In this document: positions 10,088 to 18,144 of the stretch, piece by piece
How positions within the stretch are numbered: the first letter of the stretch is position 1
Layout of the letters: each line of letters starts with the position of its first letter
Assembly (NCBI RefSeq): GCF_000716675.1
Contig: NZ_JNXT01000028.1
Span: 33,307-97,306 of the forward strand
DNA length: 64,000 nucleotides
Direction: 5' to 3'
From: Streptomyces alboflavus
GTDB lineage: Bacteria > Actinomycetota > Actinomycetes > Streptomycetales > Streptomycetaceae
Program-made: the position numbers and the translations under genes
Notes under the pieces: generated by a model
What the model saw: only the letters and a program-made list of their open reading frames with translations
Database searches by the model: none
Told to the model about the DNA's origin: nothing

Positions 10088-11365
10088 TCAGCCCAGGACC
10101 TCGGACGGCCGCACCACCTCCCCGATGCCCCGCGCGGCGAGGTACGCCGCGTCACCCACCCGCTCCGCGAGGACGAACGCGGGCCGCACCCCGTCCGCGA
10201 CGAGCCGCGCGAAGGCCTCGAACACGGCCCCGCCGGGCGCGCACACGGACCGCCGCGAGAAGTCGGGACCGGCGTCGACGACGAGCGCGGTGGGACGGGG
10301 CGCCGGCGCCGGACGCCCGTCGCGCCACTCCTTGGCGAGCCGCGCGAGGGACTCCCCGGCGGGCTTGACGCGCCCGTCGTTGGTGAGCAGGCCGAGGCTG
10401 TACTCGAGCTCGGGGAAGTCGGCGAGGGAGCGGGAGACGTCGTGGGAGCACCACCACGTGACCCCCCACACGTCCCCGCAGTCGAGCGCGGCGGCGACGG
10501 TGGCCTCGGTGAAGGCGGCAGCGTCCGCGGCGGGGATGAGGGGGGCGGGCGCGCCGACCTCCTGGAGCCAGACGGGCCGGCCTGGTTCGAGGGCCCAGGC
10601 CTTGGACAGCTCGATCATGTAGGCGGCGTGCTGCCCGGTGACGGCGGCGGCGCGCCCGTGCCGCTGGGCGGTGCCGTTGAAGACCCAGGAGTGGACGGCG
10701 GTGACGCCCCCGAGCCGGGCGGCCTGGGCGGGCGTGAAGGGCTGGTCGTCCTGGTACCAGGCGGCGTCGTACTCGGCGTGCAGGTGCAGCCGCCCGGGGG
10801 CGCCCTCCTCGCAGGCGGCGAGGACCTCGGTGAGCCAGGCGTCGGCCTGCTCCGGGGTGATGCGGTCGGGGTCGGGGTGCGGCCCGGCGGCGAACTGGTT
10901 GATCTCGTTGCCGATGGTCATGCCGATGAAGTTGGGCCGGTCGGCGAGCGCGGCGGCGAGGGTGCGCAGATAGGCGCACTGGCCGGACACCACGTCCGGG
11001 TCGGTGAAGAGGTTGCGCCGGTGCCAGGTCTGCGTCCACGCGGGCAGGAAGTCGAAGCTCGACAGATGGCCCTGGAGCCCGTCGACGTTCACGTCGAGCC
11101 CCCGCTCGGCGGCGGCGTCGGCGAGGGCGACGAGCTGCTCGACGGCGCGCGGCCGGATCAGGGTGCGGTTGGGCTGGAAGTACGGCCAGATCGGGAAGAC
11201 CCGGACGTGGTCGAGCCCGAGGGCGGCGACGGCGTCGAGGTCACGGCGTACGGCGTCGATGTCGAAGTCCAGCCAGTGGTGGAACCACCCCTGGCTCGGG
11301 GTGTAGTTGGCGCCGAAGCGGGGCGGTGCGGCGGGGGCCGCGCCGCGCTGGTCGTCAGACGTCAT
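10088..11365 (-). CDS. GH5-type glycoside hydrolase, probable beta-mannosidase (GH5_18-like)
   Basis: A 425-residue clan-A (TIM-barrel) hydrolase. The acid/base Glu is E154 in MTIGNEINQF, and the nucleophile is E269 in VWLQEVG. The N-terminus (FGANYTPSQGWFHHWLDFD, later LDVNVDGLQGHLSSFDF) resembles the GH5_18 enzymes that split Man-beta-1,4-GlcNAc in Bifidobacterium; that subfamily call is from memory of the family. No signal peptide, so the enzyme is cytoplasmic. Residues from about 345 on form a small extra C-terminal domain. ATG 11365 has AGGA just upstream. The gene follows the two sugar permeases by 54 bp and is probably in their operon. Confidence 0.85.
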   Translation of the reverse strand: MTSDDQRGAAPAAPPRFGANYTPSQGWFHHWLDFDIDAVRRDLDAVAALGLDHVRVFPIWPYFQPNRTLIRPRAVEQLVALADAAAERGLDVNVDGLQGHLSSFDFLPAWTQTWHRRNLFTDPDVVSGQCAYLRTLAAALADRPNFIGMTIGNEINQFAAGPHPDPDRITPEQADAWLTEVLAACEEGAPGRLHLHAEYDAAWYQDDQPFTPAQAARLGGVTAVHSWVFNGTAQRHGRAAAVTGQHAAYMIELSKAWALEPGRPVWLQEVGAPAPLIPAADAAAFTEATVAAALDCGDVWGVTWWCSHDVSRSLADFPELEYSLGLLTNDGRVKPAGESLARLAKEWRDGRPAPAPRPTALVVDAGPDFSRRSVCAPGGAVFEAFARLVADGVRPAFVLAERVGDAAYLAARGIGEVVRPSEVLG

Positions 11366-11419
11366 GCGGATCCTGGTTCTTGGGGCGCTGGTGCGGGAAC
11401 GGGTGCGGGGTGCCGGGCC

Positions 11420-12358
11420 TCAGCCCTTGACCGCTCCCTCGCCGACGCCGCGGAAGAAGTACCGCTGGAGGCAGGCGAAGAGCACGATCAGCGGCAGGAC
11501 GGCGATCACGGTGCCCGCGGCGACGAGGCGTTCGTCGTTGGCGAAGGTGCCGTGCAGGTAGTTGAGGCCGATGGTGAGGGTGAACTTGTCGGGGTCGCTG
11601 AGCACGATGAGGGGCCACAGGAAGTCGTCCCAGGCGCCCATGAAGGCGAAGATGGCGACGACGGCGAGGGTGCCCTTCACGGCGGGCAGGGCGATGCGGA
11701 AGAACCGCTGCCACACGTTCGCCCCGTCGACGAAGGCGGCTTCCTCCACCTCGTAGGGCAGGTTGAGGAAGGCGTTGCGCATCAGGAGCACGTTGAGTGC
11801 GGAGATGCAGCCGGGCAGCAGCACGCCGATGAGGGTGTTGTTGAGTTCGAGGTCCCGCATCGTCGTGAACTGGGCGATGATGATGCCCTCGACGGGCACC
11901 AGCATGGCGAGGATGAACACGAGTGTGGCGGCCTTGCGGCCGCGGTAGCGCAGCCGGGCGAGGGCGTAGCCGGCGAGGGCGGCGCCCACGCAGTTGGTGA
12001 AGACGTTCGCGGCGGCGACCTTCAGGGAGTTGAGGGCGTAGTCCCAGACGGGGATGGTGTCGGCGACGCGTTCGTAGTTGTGCAGGGTCGGGTCGGAGGG
12101 CAGGAAGCTCGGCGGGGAGCTGAAGATGTTCTCGTGCGGGCCCTTCAGCGAGGTGGAGAGCTGCCACAGGAACGGCCCGATCATCAGGGCGAGCATGACG
12201 AGGAGCAGGGTGTAGCGCAGGGCCAGCTCCCACAGGGGCATGCGGCGCCCGTTCTCGTCGGTGACCCGGCGGCGCCGCCCGCGCGCACGCGGCGCCTTCT
12301 CGGCCGGGTCCGCCGTGCGCTCAGGGGTGTCCTTGGTGGTGGTCGTCGGCGCGGGCAT
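11420..12358 (-). CDS. Carbohydrate ABC transporter permease (MalG-like)
   Basis: A 312-residue inner-membrane permease with about six membrane segments. The first is after residue 45 (LLLVMLALMIGPFLW). The cytoplasmic EAA loop, EVEEAAFVDGANVWQRFF, contacts the ATPase. The N-terminal 40 residues are polar and basic. ATG 12358 shares one base with the stop of the upstream permease (TGATG), so translation is coupled. It works with the 12358-13305 permease and the 13317-14618 binding protein. No dedicated ATPase is present; a shared MsiK-type ATPase elsewhere is the usual Streptomyces arrangement. Confidence 0.94.
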   Translation of the reverse strand: MPAPTTTTKDTPERTADPAEKAPRARGRRRRVTDENGRRMPLWELALRYTLLLVMLALMIGPFLWQLSTSLKGPHENIFSSPPSFLPSDPTLHNYERVADTIPVWDYALNSLKVAAANVFTNCVGAALAGYALARLRYRGRKAATLVFILAMLVPVEGIIIAQFTTMRDLELNNTLIGVLLPGCISALNVLLMRNAFLNLPYEVEEAAFVDGANVWQRFFRIALPAVKGTLAVVAIFAFMGAWDDFLWPLIVLSDPDKFTLTIGLNYLHGTFANDERLVAAGTVIAVLPLIVLFACLQRYFFRGVGEGAVKG

Positions 12359-13305
12359 CACTTGTCCTCCTTCCGGTCCGCGCGCAGCACGAGCAGCATC
12401 AGCGCGACGGTGACGACGAAGATGACCACGGAGATCGCGGAGGCGTAGCCGACGCGGCCGGTGAGGCCGGTGCCGGTGCGCTGGACCAGCATGACGAGGG
12501 TGGTGTCCTCGCCCGCGGGTCCGCCGGTCGGGCCCGCCATCAGATAGACCTCGGAGAAGACCTTGAAGGCGGCGACGGAGGACAGCGCGGCGACCAGGAC
12601 CATGGTGGAGCGGACGGCCGGGACGGTGACGGAGAGGAACCGGCGCACCGGCCCGGCACCGTCCACGGCGGCGGCCTCGTGCAGTTCGCGGGGCACGTTG
12701 GCGAGCGCCGCGAGATAAATGATCATGTAGTAGCCGAGGCCCTTCCAGACCGTGACGGCCATGGCGGAGAACAGCAGCAGCCACTGGTCGCTGAGGAAGC
12801 CGACCTTCCCCGCGCCCACCGCCTCCAGGACGGCGTTCACCAGGCCGCGTTCGTCGAGCATCCACACCCAGATCAGGCCGACCACGACGATGGAGGCGAC
12901 CACCGGGGTGTAGAAGGCCGACCGGAAGAACGTGATGCCGGGGATCTGCTTCTGCACGAGCAGGGCGAGCAGCAGCGGGAGCACGACCAGGGCGGGCACC
13001 ACCACCAGGACGTACAGCGTGCTGTTGCGCAGGCCGATCCAGAACATGTCGTCGTGCAGCAGCTCACGGAAGTTCGCGAGACCGACGTACTTGCCCTCGA
13101 CCAACTGCCGTTTGTCCGTGAAGGAGTTGATGATGGTGCTGACGAACGGATAGAGGATGAACACGCCGACGACGGCGAGGCCGGGTGCGGCGAACAGCCA
13201 GGGGCTGGTGACGAGTTGACGGCGGATGCGGCGCGGGGCCGCCGCTTTCGAGGCCCTGGCGGGGCGGGTGGTGGCCGGTGCGGGGGCGGCTGCTGTGCTC
13301 TTCAT
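12358..13305 (-). CDS. Carbohydrate ABC transporter permease (MalF/UgpA-like)
   Basis: A 315-residue inner-membrane permease of the CUT1 class. An Ala/Pro/Arg-rich N-terminus of about 30 residues precedes the first membrane helix (PWLFAAPGLAVVGVFILYPF). Five more helices follow. The EAA loop is ELHEAAAVDGAGPVRRFL. The gene starts 11 bp after the binding-protein stop and overlaps the MalG-like gene by one base. With its partners it should import an oligosaccharide; the neighbouring mannosidases suggest a mannose-containing one. Confidence 0.94.
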   Translation of the reverse strand: MKSTAAAPAPATTRPARASKAAAPRRIRRQLVTSPWLFAAPGLAVVGVFILYPFVSTIINSFTDKRQLVEGKYVGLANFRELLHDDMFWIGLRNSTLYVLVVVPALVVLPLLLALLVQKQIPGITFFRSAFYTPVVASIVVVGLIWVWMLDERGLVNAVLEAVGAGKVGFLSDQWLLLFSAMAVTVWKGLGYYMIIYLAALANVPRELHEAAAVDGAGPVRRFLSVTVPAVRSTMVLVAALSSVAAFKVFSEVYLMAGPTGGPAGEDTTLVMLVQRTGTGLTGRVGYASAISVVIFVVTVALMLLVLRADRKEDK

Positions 13306-13316
13306 GTGCTCAGGGC

Positions 13317-14618
13317 TCAGCTCTGCTTCAGCAGCCGGTCGCAGGCCTTGACAGCGTTGTCAAGCGCTTCCTTCGGGCTCTGCTTGCCCTGCAGGGCGCG
13401 GGCGACGGCGTTGCGCAGCTCGATCTTCATCTGCTCGCTGAACAGGACCGGCGTGTAGTTCACGGCCGTCTTCAGGGACTTGGCGGCGGCGATGCGCACC
13501 CGGGTCTCGTCCGAGCCGTCCTGCTTGGTGAAGTACGGGTCGTCCAGGGAGCCCTTGGTGCTGGGGAAGATGGCGACCTTCTTGGCGAAGGACATCTGGC
13601 GCTGCGCGTCGGTGACGAAGTGCGCGAAGGCGACGGCGGCGGGCGTCCGCTTGGTGCGGGTGTTCACCATCACGCCCATCACGTACATGTTGTCCTTGCC
13701 GGTGCTGCTGATCTGCGGCGTGATGCCGATGTTCTTGTAGAGCCGGGGCGCGTCCTTCTTGAACTTCTCCAGGTCCAGGGCGCTGCCGGGGTTCATGGCG
13801 ACGGCCTCGGTGAGGAACTTCTTGCCCGTCGACTCCGGCGTGGCGGTGAGGGCCTGCCCGTCCAGGGCCTTCGCGTCGTACAACTCCTTGTACTTGGTGA
13901 GGAGTTCGACGCCCTTGGTGTCGTTGAAGGTGAAGCCGGTGCCCTCCTTGTTCATCAGGGGCACGCCGTAGCGGCCGAAGTCCTCGATCGTCGGGACGTT
14001 GGCGAGGGTGGCGACCTTGCCCTTGCTCTTCTTCGCCAGCTCCTCGGCGTCGTCGAACAGCTCGTCGTAGGTCTTCGGCGGCTTGTTCGCGTCCAGGCCA
14101 GCGTCCTTGAACAGGCGCTTGTTGTAGAACAGCGGCCCGGTGTTCAGGTACCAGGGGAAGGCGTACGTGCCCTCAAGGCCCGGCACCTGGTGGCTCTTCC
14201 AGGCACCCGGCAGGTACTCCTTCTCGTACTTGCCCGCCGACTTGTCGAGGTCGAGGGCGATCCCGGCCTTGGCGAGCGGGGCCACCAGGTCGGGCGAGAC
14301 GTTCACGACGTCGGGCAGGGTGCCCCCGGCGGCGTCGGCGCTGATCTTGTCGGCGTAGCCCTCGCCGGGCTGGTCGACCCACTTCACCTTCGCGTCCGGG
14401 TACTTCTGCTCGAAGTCGTCGATCAGACCCTCGAAGTAGGACTTGAAATTGGCCTTCAGGTTCCAGGTCTGGAAGGTGATCTCGCCCTCGACCTTGCCGG
14501 AGGCGTCGGACGAGCCGCCCTCGTCGCCGCCGCACGCGCTCAGCGGCAGCATCACGGCGGCGAGCGCGGCGGCGACGACCGCCCTGCGGGGGCTTCTGGA
14601 TATCCGGGAATGACGCAC
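13317..14618 (-). CDS. Extracellular solute-binding lipoprotein, family 1 (sugar)
   Basis: A 433-residue lipoprotein that captures sugar outside the cell. The signal peptide ends at lipobox LSACG near residue 29. It has the family-1 fold: ITFQTWNL, NTGPLFYNKRLFKDAGLD and FVTDAQRQMSFAKK are typical segments. GTG 14618 is supported by AAAGGAG about 10 bases upstream. It is the first gene of the importer operon and is divergent from the LacI regulator. The 338-bp region between them holds three palindromes. Ligand is inferred to be a mannose-rich glycan fragment from context only. Confidence 0.94.
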   Translation of the reverse strand: MRHSRISRSPRRAVVAAALAAVMLPLSACGGDEGGSSDASGKVEGEITFQTWNLKANFKSYFEGLIDDFEQKYPDAKVKWVDQPGEGYADKISADAAGGTLPDVVNVSPDLVAPLAKAGIALDLDKSAGKYEKEYLPGAWKSHQVPGLEGTYAFPWYLNTGPLFYNKRLFKDAGLDANKPPKTYDELFDDAEELAKKSKGKVATLANVPTIEDFGRYGVPLMNKEGTGFTFNDTKGVELLTKYKELYDAKALDGQALTATPESTGKKFLTEAVAMNPGSALDLEKFKKDAPRLYKNIGITPQISSTGKDNMYVMGVMVNTRTKRTPAAVAFAHFVTDAQRQMSFAKKVAIFPSTKGSLDDPYFTKQDGSDETRVRIAAAKSLKTAVNYTPVLFSEQMKIELRNAVARALQGKQSPKEALDNAVKACDRLLKQS

Positions 14619-14792
14619 GGTGAACGGCTCCTTTGCTCGGCCCGGCGTGGGCGGTCACGACCTCGGTCCGCGGCGCAGGCCGCGGCGAATCGTGCCGAGG
14701 CAGACCCTGCATGGCGCGGAAGTAAAAAGTCAATGGATTGGTGACGATTTGCTGTTCCGGATCCCGTTCGCGGGTACGAACTCGCAGCTCAG

Positions 14793-14812
14793 AAGGGATG
14801 GTTGAATCCCTT
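14793..14812. promoter_or_regulatory. Inverted repeat in the importer/LacI promoter region
   Basis: AAGGGAT-GGTTGA-ATCCCTT: perfect 7-bp arms with a 6-base centre. It lies 175 bp upstream of the binding-protein start. It could be another regulator site or a short hairpin; it does not resemble the LacI-type sites beside it. Confidence 0.4.
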
Positions 14813-14823
14813 GCGAGGAACAG

Positions 14824-14861
14824 CTAATGCGCTTTAGGCTGACCGGGCTCAAGCGCATTAG
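14824..14861. promoter_or_regulatory. Paired LacI-type operators
   Basis: CTAATGCGCTT at 14824-14834 and its exact reverse complement AAGCGCATTAG at 14851-14861. Each arm is a near-palindrome centred on GCGC, as in LacI-family operators, and the centres are 24 bp apart (about two helical turns). They lie between the binding-protein gene (-) and the LacI gene (+). Two LacI dimers on one face, repressing both directions, is the likely meaning. Nothing else is seen in the rest of the 338-bp gap. Confidence 0.75.
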
Positions 14862-14956
14862 TACGTACGAGGTCGAGCCGCCGTACGTACCCGGCAAGGC
14901 ATGCGTGTACCGCGGCAGGGACCCTGCGTAACGCCGCAGGCGGAAAGGGGCAACGC

Positions 14957-16021
14957 GTGCAAGGCAAGCGGTCACCGGCACGCCGGCCGACCATGAAGGA
15001 CATCGCACGGCGCGCCGGAGTCTCCGAGAGCGCCGTCTCCTTCGCGCTCAACGACCGTCCCGGCGTCTCCGACATCACCCGCGACCGGGTGCGCAGGGTC
15101 GCCGAGCAGCTGGGCTGGCGCCCGAGCACCGCGGCCCGCGCCCTGTCCGGCGAGGGCGCGGCGACGGTCGGCCTGGTGGTGGCGCGGCCCGCGGCCACGC
15201 TCGGCGTCGACTCGTTCTTCCTCCAGCTGATCTCCGGGGTCCAGGAGGTCCTGGCCGAGCGCCAACTCGGGCTGCTCTTCCAGGTCGTGGAGGACGTCGA
15301 GGCGGAGTGCGCGGTGTACCGGCGGTGGTGGGCCGAGCACCGCGTGGACGGGGTCCTCGTCGTGGACCCGCGCACGGACGACCCACGGCCCGCGCTGCTG
15401 TCGGAGCTGGGCATTCCGGCGGTCGTCACCGGCGGTGTGCCCGACCCCGAGAGCGCCCCGCGCCCGGGCCTCTCCACCGTCTGGGCCGACGACGCGGGCG
15501 CGATGGCGTCCGTCGTCGGCCACCTGCACGCCCTCGGCCACCGCCGCGTCGTGCACATCGCCGGGCTGCCCGGCCTCGCGCACACCGAGCGCCGCATCCG
15601 CACCCTCCGGGCGGAGGCCGACCGGCGCGGCCTGACCGAGGTGCGCTCGGTGACCACGGACTACTCGGACTCCGAGGGCGCCGCGGTCACGCGCCGCGTC
15701 CTCGGTTCGGGGACACCGCCGACGGCCCTGGTGTACGACAACGACGTGATGGCGGTGGCCGGGGTGGCCGCCGCGGCCTCCCTCGGCTTCGGCGTGCCGG
15801 ACGACGTGTCGGTGGTGGCCTGGGAGGACTCGGCGCTGTGCCGGATGGTGCACCCGTGGCTCACCGCGCTGTCCCGCGACACGGTGTCCTTCGGCCGGAC
15901 GGCGGCGCGCGAACTCCTCCGGCTCCTCGACGACGGCCCGTCGGAGACGGTGCAGGTGCCGCTGCCGCGGCTGATCGAGCGGGAGAGCACGGGGGCGGTG
16001 CGGGGGACTGCGTCCGGCTAA
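14957..16021 (+). CDS. LacI-family transcriptional regulator (first glycan locus)
   Basis: A 354-residue repressor. The N-terminal helix-turn-helix with hinge is MKDIARRAGVSESAVSFALN, starting near residue 13. A periplasmic-binding-like effector domain follows (VGLVVARPAATLGVDSFF to PTALVYDNDVMAVAGVAAA). GTG 14957 has GGAAAGGGG upstream. It is divergent from the importer-mannosidase genes, and the GCGC-centred operators in between are its likely targets. The inducer is probably a sugar released from the imported glycan. Confidence 0.93.
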   Translation: MQGKRSPARRPTMKDIARRAGVSESAVSFALNDRPGVSDITRDRVRRVAEQLGWRPSTAARALSGEGAATVGLVVARPAATLGVDSFFLQLISGVQEVLAERQLGLLFQVVEDVEAECAVYRRWWAEHRVDGVLVVDPRTDDPRPALLSELGIPAVVTGGVPDPESAPRPGLSTVWADDAGAMASVVGHLHALGHRRVVHIAGLPGLAHTERRIRTLRAEADRRGLTEVRSVTTDYSDSEGAAVTRRVLGSGTPPTALVYDNDVMAVAGVAAAASLGFGVPDDVSVVAWEDSALCRMVHPWLTALSRDTVSFGRTAARELLRLLDDGPSETVQVPLPRLIERESTGAVRGTASG

Positions 16022-16301
16022 GGTCAGGGGCCCGGTGGCCGGACGGCGTCCGGCTGAGGCCTGGTGGCGCCCGGTGGCCCGGTGGCTTCCGGGAGACCCG
16101 GCGGTCCGGTGGCGTGCCGGAGAGACCGGTGGCCCGGAGGCATCCGGCAGACCCCGGCGGCCCGGTGGGGTTCCGGCACACCCCGGCGGTCCGGGGGCCG
16201 TCCGGCAGACACCAACGGCCCGGTGGCGGCCCACGCCCCCTGCGGCCCGACGGGCATCCAACAGACCCCGGCAGCCCCGTGGCGTCAGGGAGACTGGGGC
16301 C
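16022..16301. repeat. Degenerate GC-rich minisatellite
   Basis: This 280-bp gap between the LacI and kinase genes is built of about nine imperfect units of roughly 30 bp around CCGGCAGACCCCGGCGGCCCGGTGG. No gene or clear terminator is seen. Unit length and sequence drift, so exact borders are uncertain. Confidence 0.6.
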
Positions 16302-17255
16302 ATGGAGCTGACGGAGACACTGCGGATCAGCGAGGCGCTCGGCCGTGCGGTGGTCGGGGCGCGCCCGCTGGCGGGCGGGTTCTCCCACGAGACGGCGCTG
16401 CTCGAACTCGCCGGTGGCGGGCGTGTGGTCGCGCGGCTCGGCGGGGCCGCGCCCGCCGTGGAGGCCGCGGTGATGGCGGCGGGCCGGGCCCGGGTGCCGG
16501 TGCCCGAGGTGCTGCACGTGCTGCCCGCCGTGGTGGAGCCGGAGGAGGCCCGCGCCGCGATGGTCCTGGAGTACGTGCCGGGGACGCCGCTCAGCCATGT
16601 GCTCGGCGGCGGCGGGGTCGACCGGGACTCCCTGACCGCGCTCGGCACCGAGGTCGGCCGTGTGGTCGCCCGCGTCGGGACCGTGACGTTCGACCGGCCC
16701 GGCTTCTTCACGGACGACCGGCTCACGGTCGGCCGGGACGAGCAGCCCTGGTCGCGGCAGTTGCCGGAGGTCGCCGAGGCGTGCGTGGCCGCGGTGCCCG
16801 AGGACCGGCTCGACGCGGCCACGCGGCGGGCCTGGGTGAAGCTGTGCGAGGCCCACGCACCCGCCCTCGAACGCGTGGACCACGAGGCGTGCCTGGTGCA
16901 CGCCGACATCAACCCCAAGAACATCCTGGTGTCGCGGACGGGGCCGGGCTGGCGCGTGGACGCCGTCCTGGACTGGGAGTTCGCCTACTCCGGCTGCCCG
17001 TACGGGGACGCGGCGAACATGCTGCGGTTCGGGGACGCCTACCCCGACGGGTTCCTCGACGGCTTCCGCGCTGGATTCCGTACGGGATTCCGCACGGGGG
17101 AACACGCCCGTCCCCTCGACGCGGACTGGGAGTACCTGGGCCGGGTCCTCGACCTGTTCGCCCTCAGCGACCTGGTGACACGCCCGCAGGGACACGAGGT
17201 CGCGGACGCGGCGGCCGAGGTGGTGCGGCGGTGGGTGGTGCGGCCGTTCACGTGA
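16302..17255 (+). CDS. APH-family phosphotransferase-like protein
   Basis: A 317-residue cytoplasmic protein of the aminoglycoside/choline kinase fold. The catalytic loop is CLVHADINPKNILV near residue 200, with Asp and Asn in the right spacing. The metal-binding DWEFAYSGCPYGDAANML is 20 residues later. The N-lobe has the LAGGFSHETALLE nucleotide-loop pattern. The substrate is unknown: the family includes antibiotic kinases, small-molecule kinases and fructosamine-type kinases. ATG 16302 lies 14 bp after GGGAGA. The 3' end overlaps the convergent methyltransferase gene by 8 bp. Confidence 0.85.
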   Translation: MELTETLRISEALGRAVVGARPLAGGFSHETALLELAGGGRVVARLGGAAPAVEAAVMAAGRARVPVPEVLHVLPAVVEPEEARAAMVLEYVPGTPLSHVLGGGGVDRDSLTALGTEVGRVVARVGTVTFDRPGFFTDDRLTVGRDEQPWSRQLPEVAEACVAAVPEDRLDAATRRAWVKLCEAHAPALERVDHEACLVHADINPKNILVSRTGPGWRVDAVLDWEFAYSGCPYGDAANMLRFGDAYPDGFLDGFRAGFRTGFRTGEHARPLDADWEYLGRVLDLFALSDLVTRPQGHEVADAAAEVVRRWVVRPFT

Positions 17256-17970
17256 GGGCGAGGAACACGAACTCCCGGCCCGGCCGGTCGGGCGCGTCGC
17301 GTACGTCCACCACCGTGTACCCCTCGGCGACCAGGTCCGCCTCGACCTCCTCGCGCTCGCGGAACCGCAGCGTCGAGTCCGACGTGAGGACCTGCCCGTC
17401 CGACGCGAACACGTAGCTCCACCGGAACGTCACCAACGGCCCGTCGACCCCGACCAGGTCCACCCAGCTCTCGACGGCGCCGACTCCGGGCACGTCCGTC
17501 ACCCCGTACGAGGCCTCGCGGTTCCACTCCTGCCAGGCGCGCCGCGACGGCACACGCGTCTCGAACACGAGGTGCCCGCCCGGACGCAGCGCCGCGCGGG
17601 CTCCCCTCAGGGTCCCCCGCCACTCCCCCGGATCGGTGATCGCCTGGGCGACGTTCGCCGTCATCGTCGCGAGGTCGGCCCTGAGCGGCGGCAGCGCCGT
17701 CGCGTCGCCGTGGATCCACCGCACCCGCTCGGCGCCCGCCTTGGCCCTGGCCACGTCCAGGGAGGCCGCAGCCGGATCGACACCGACGACGTCGACGCCC
17801 CGCGCGGCGAGGAGCAGCGCGAACACGCCGGTGCCGCAGCCGATGTCCAGGACCTGCCGGGCCCCGAACTCCTCGGCCAGGCGCAGATACGGGTCGAGGT
17901 CGCGGCGGTCGGGGTCGAGCGGGTCGTAGAGCGCGGCCAGGCGCGGGTCCTGGAAATGTTCGGATGCCAT
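17248..17970 (-). CDS. Class I SAM-dependent methyltransferase
   Basis: A 240-residue cytoplasmic Rossmann-fold methyltransferase. Motif I is VLDIGCGTGVFALLLAARG near residue 40. The acidic residue ending the second strand is in VVGVDPAAASLDVARAK, and motif III-like HGDATALPPL follows. It has no recognisable substrate domain. ATG 17970 is the first start after a G/C-rich stretch. Its 3' end overlaps the APH-type gene. The 174 bp upstream, to the MFS stop at 18145, are very C-rich and show no gene. Confidence 0.88.
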   Translation of the reverse strand: MASEHFQDPRLAALYDPLDPDRRDLDPYLRLAEEFGARQVLDIGCGTGVFALLLAARGVDVVGVDPAAASLDVARAKAGAERVRWIHGDATALPPLRADLATMTANVAQAITDPGEWRGTLRGARAALRPGGHLVFETRVPSRRAWQEWNREASYGVTDVPGVGAVESWVDLVGVDGPLVTFRWSYVFASDGQVLTSDSTLRFREREEVEADLVAEGYTVVDVRDAPDRPGREFVFLALT

Positions 17971-18144
17971 GGCGGCGAAGGTATCCGGAGGCGGCGGCCC
18001 GGGCAGGGAATTTTCCTTCCGGCGGCCCCGGCCCGGCGACGGACCAGCCCTGCCGCCGGACCAACCCCGGGCAACGGACCGGCTCCACCCCGGCCAGGAC
18101 GGCCCCCGGCCCCGGCCAGGGCGGACCCCCACCGACGCCCCGCG

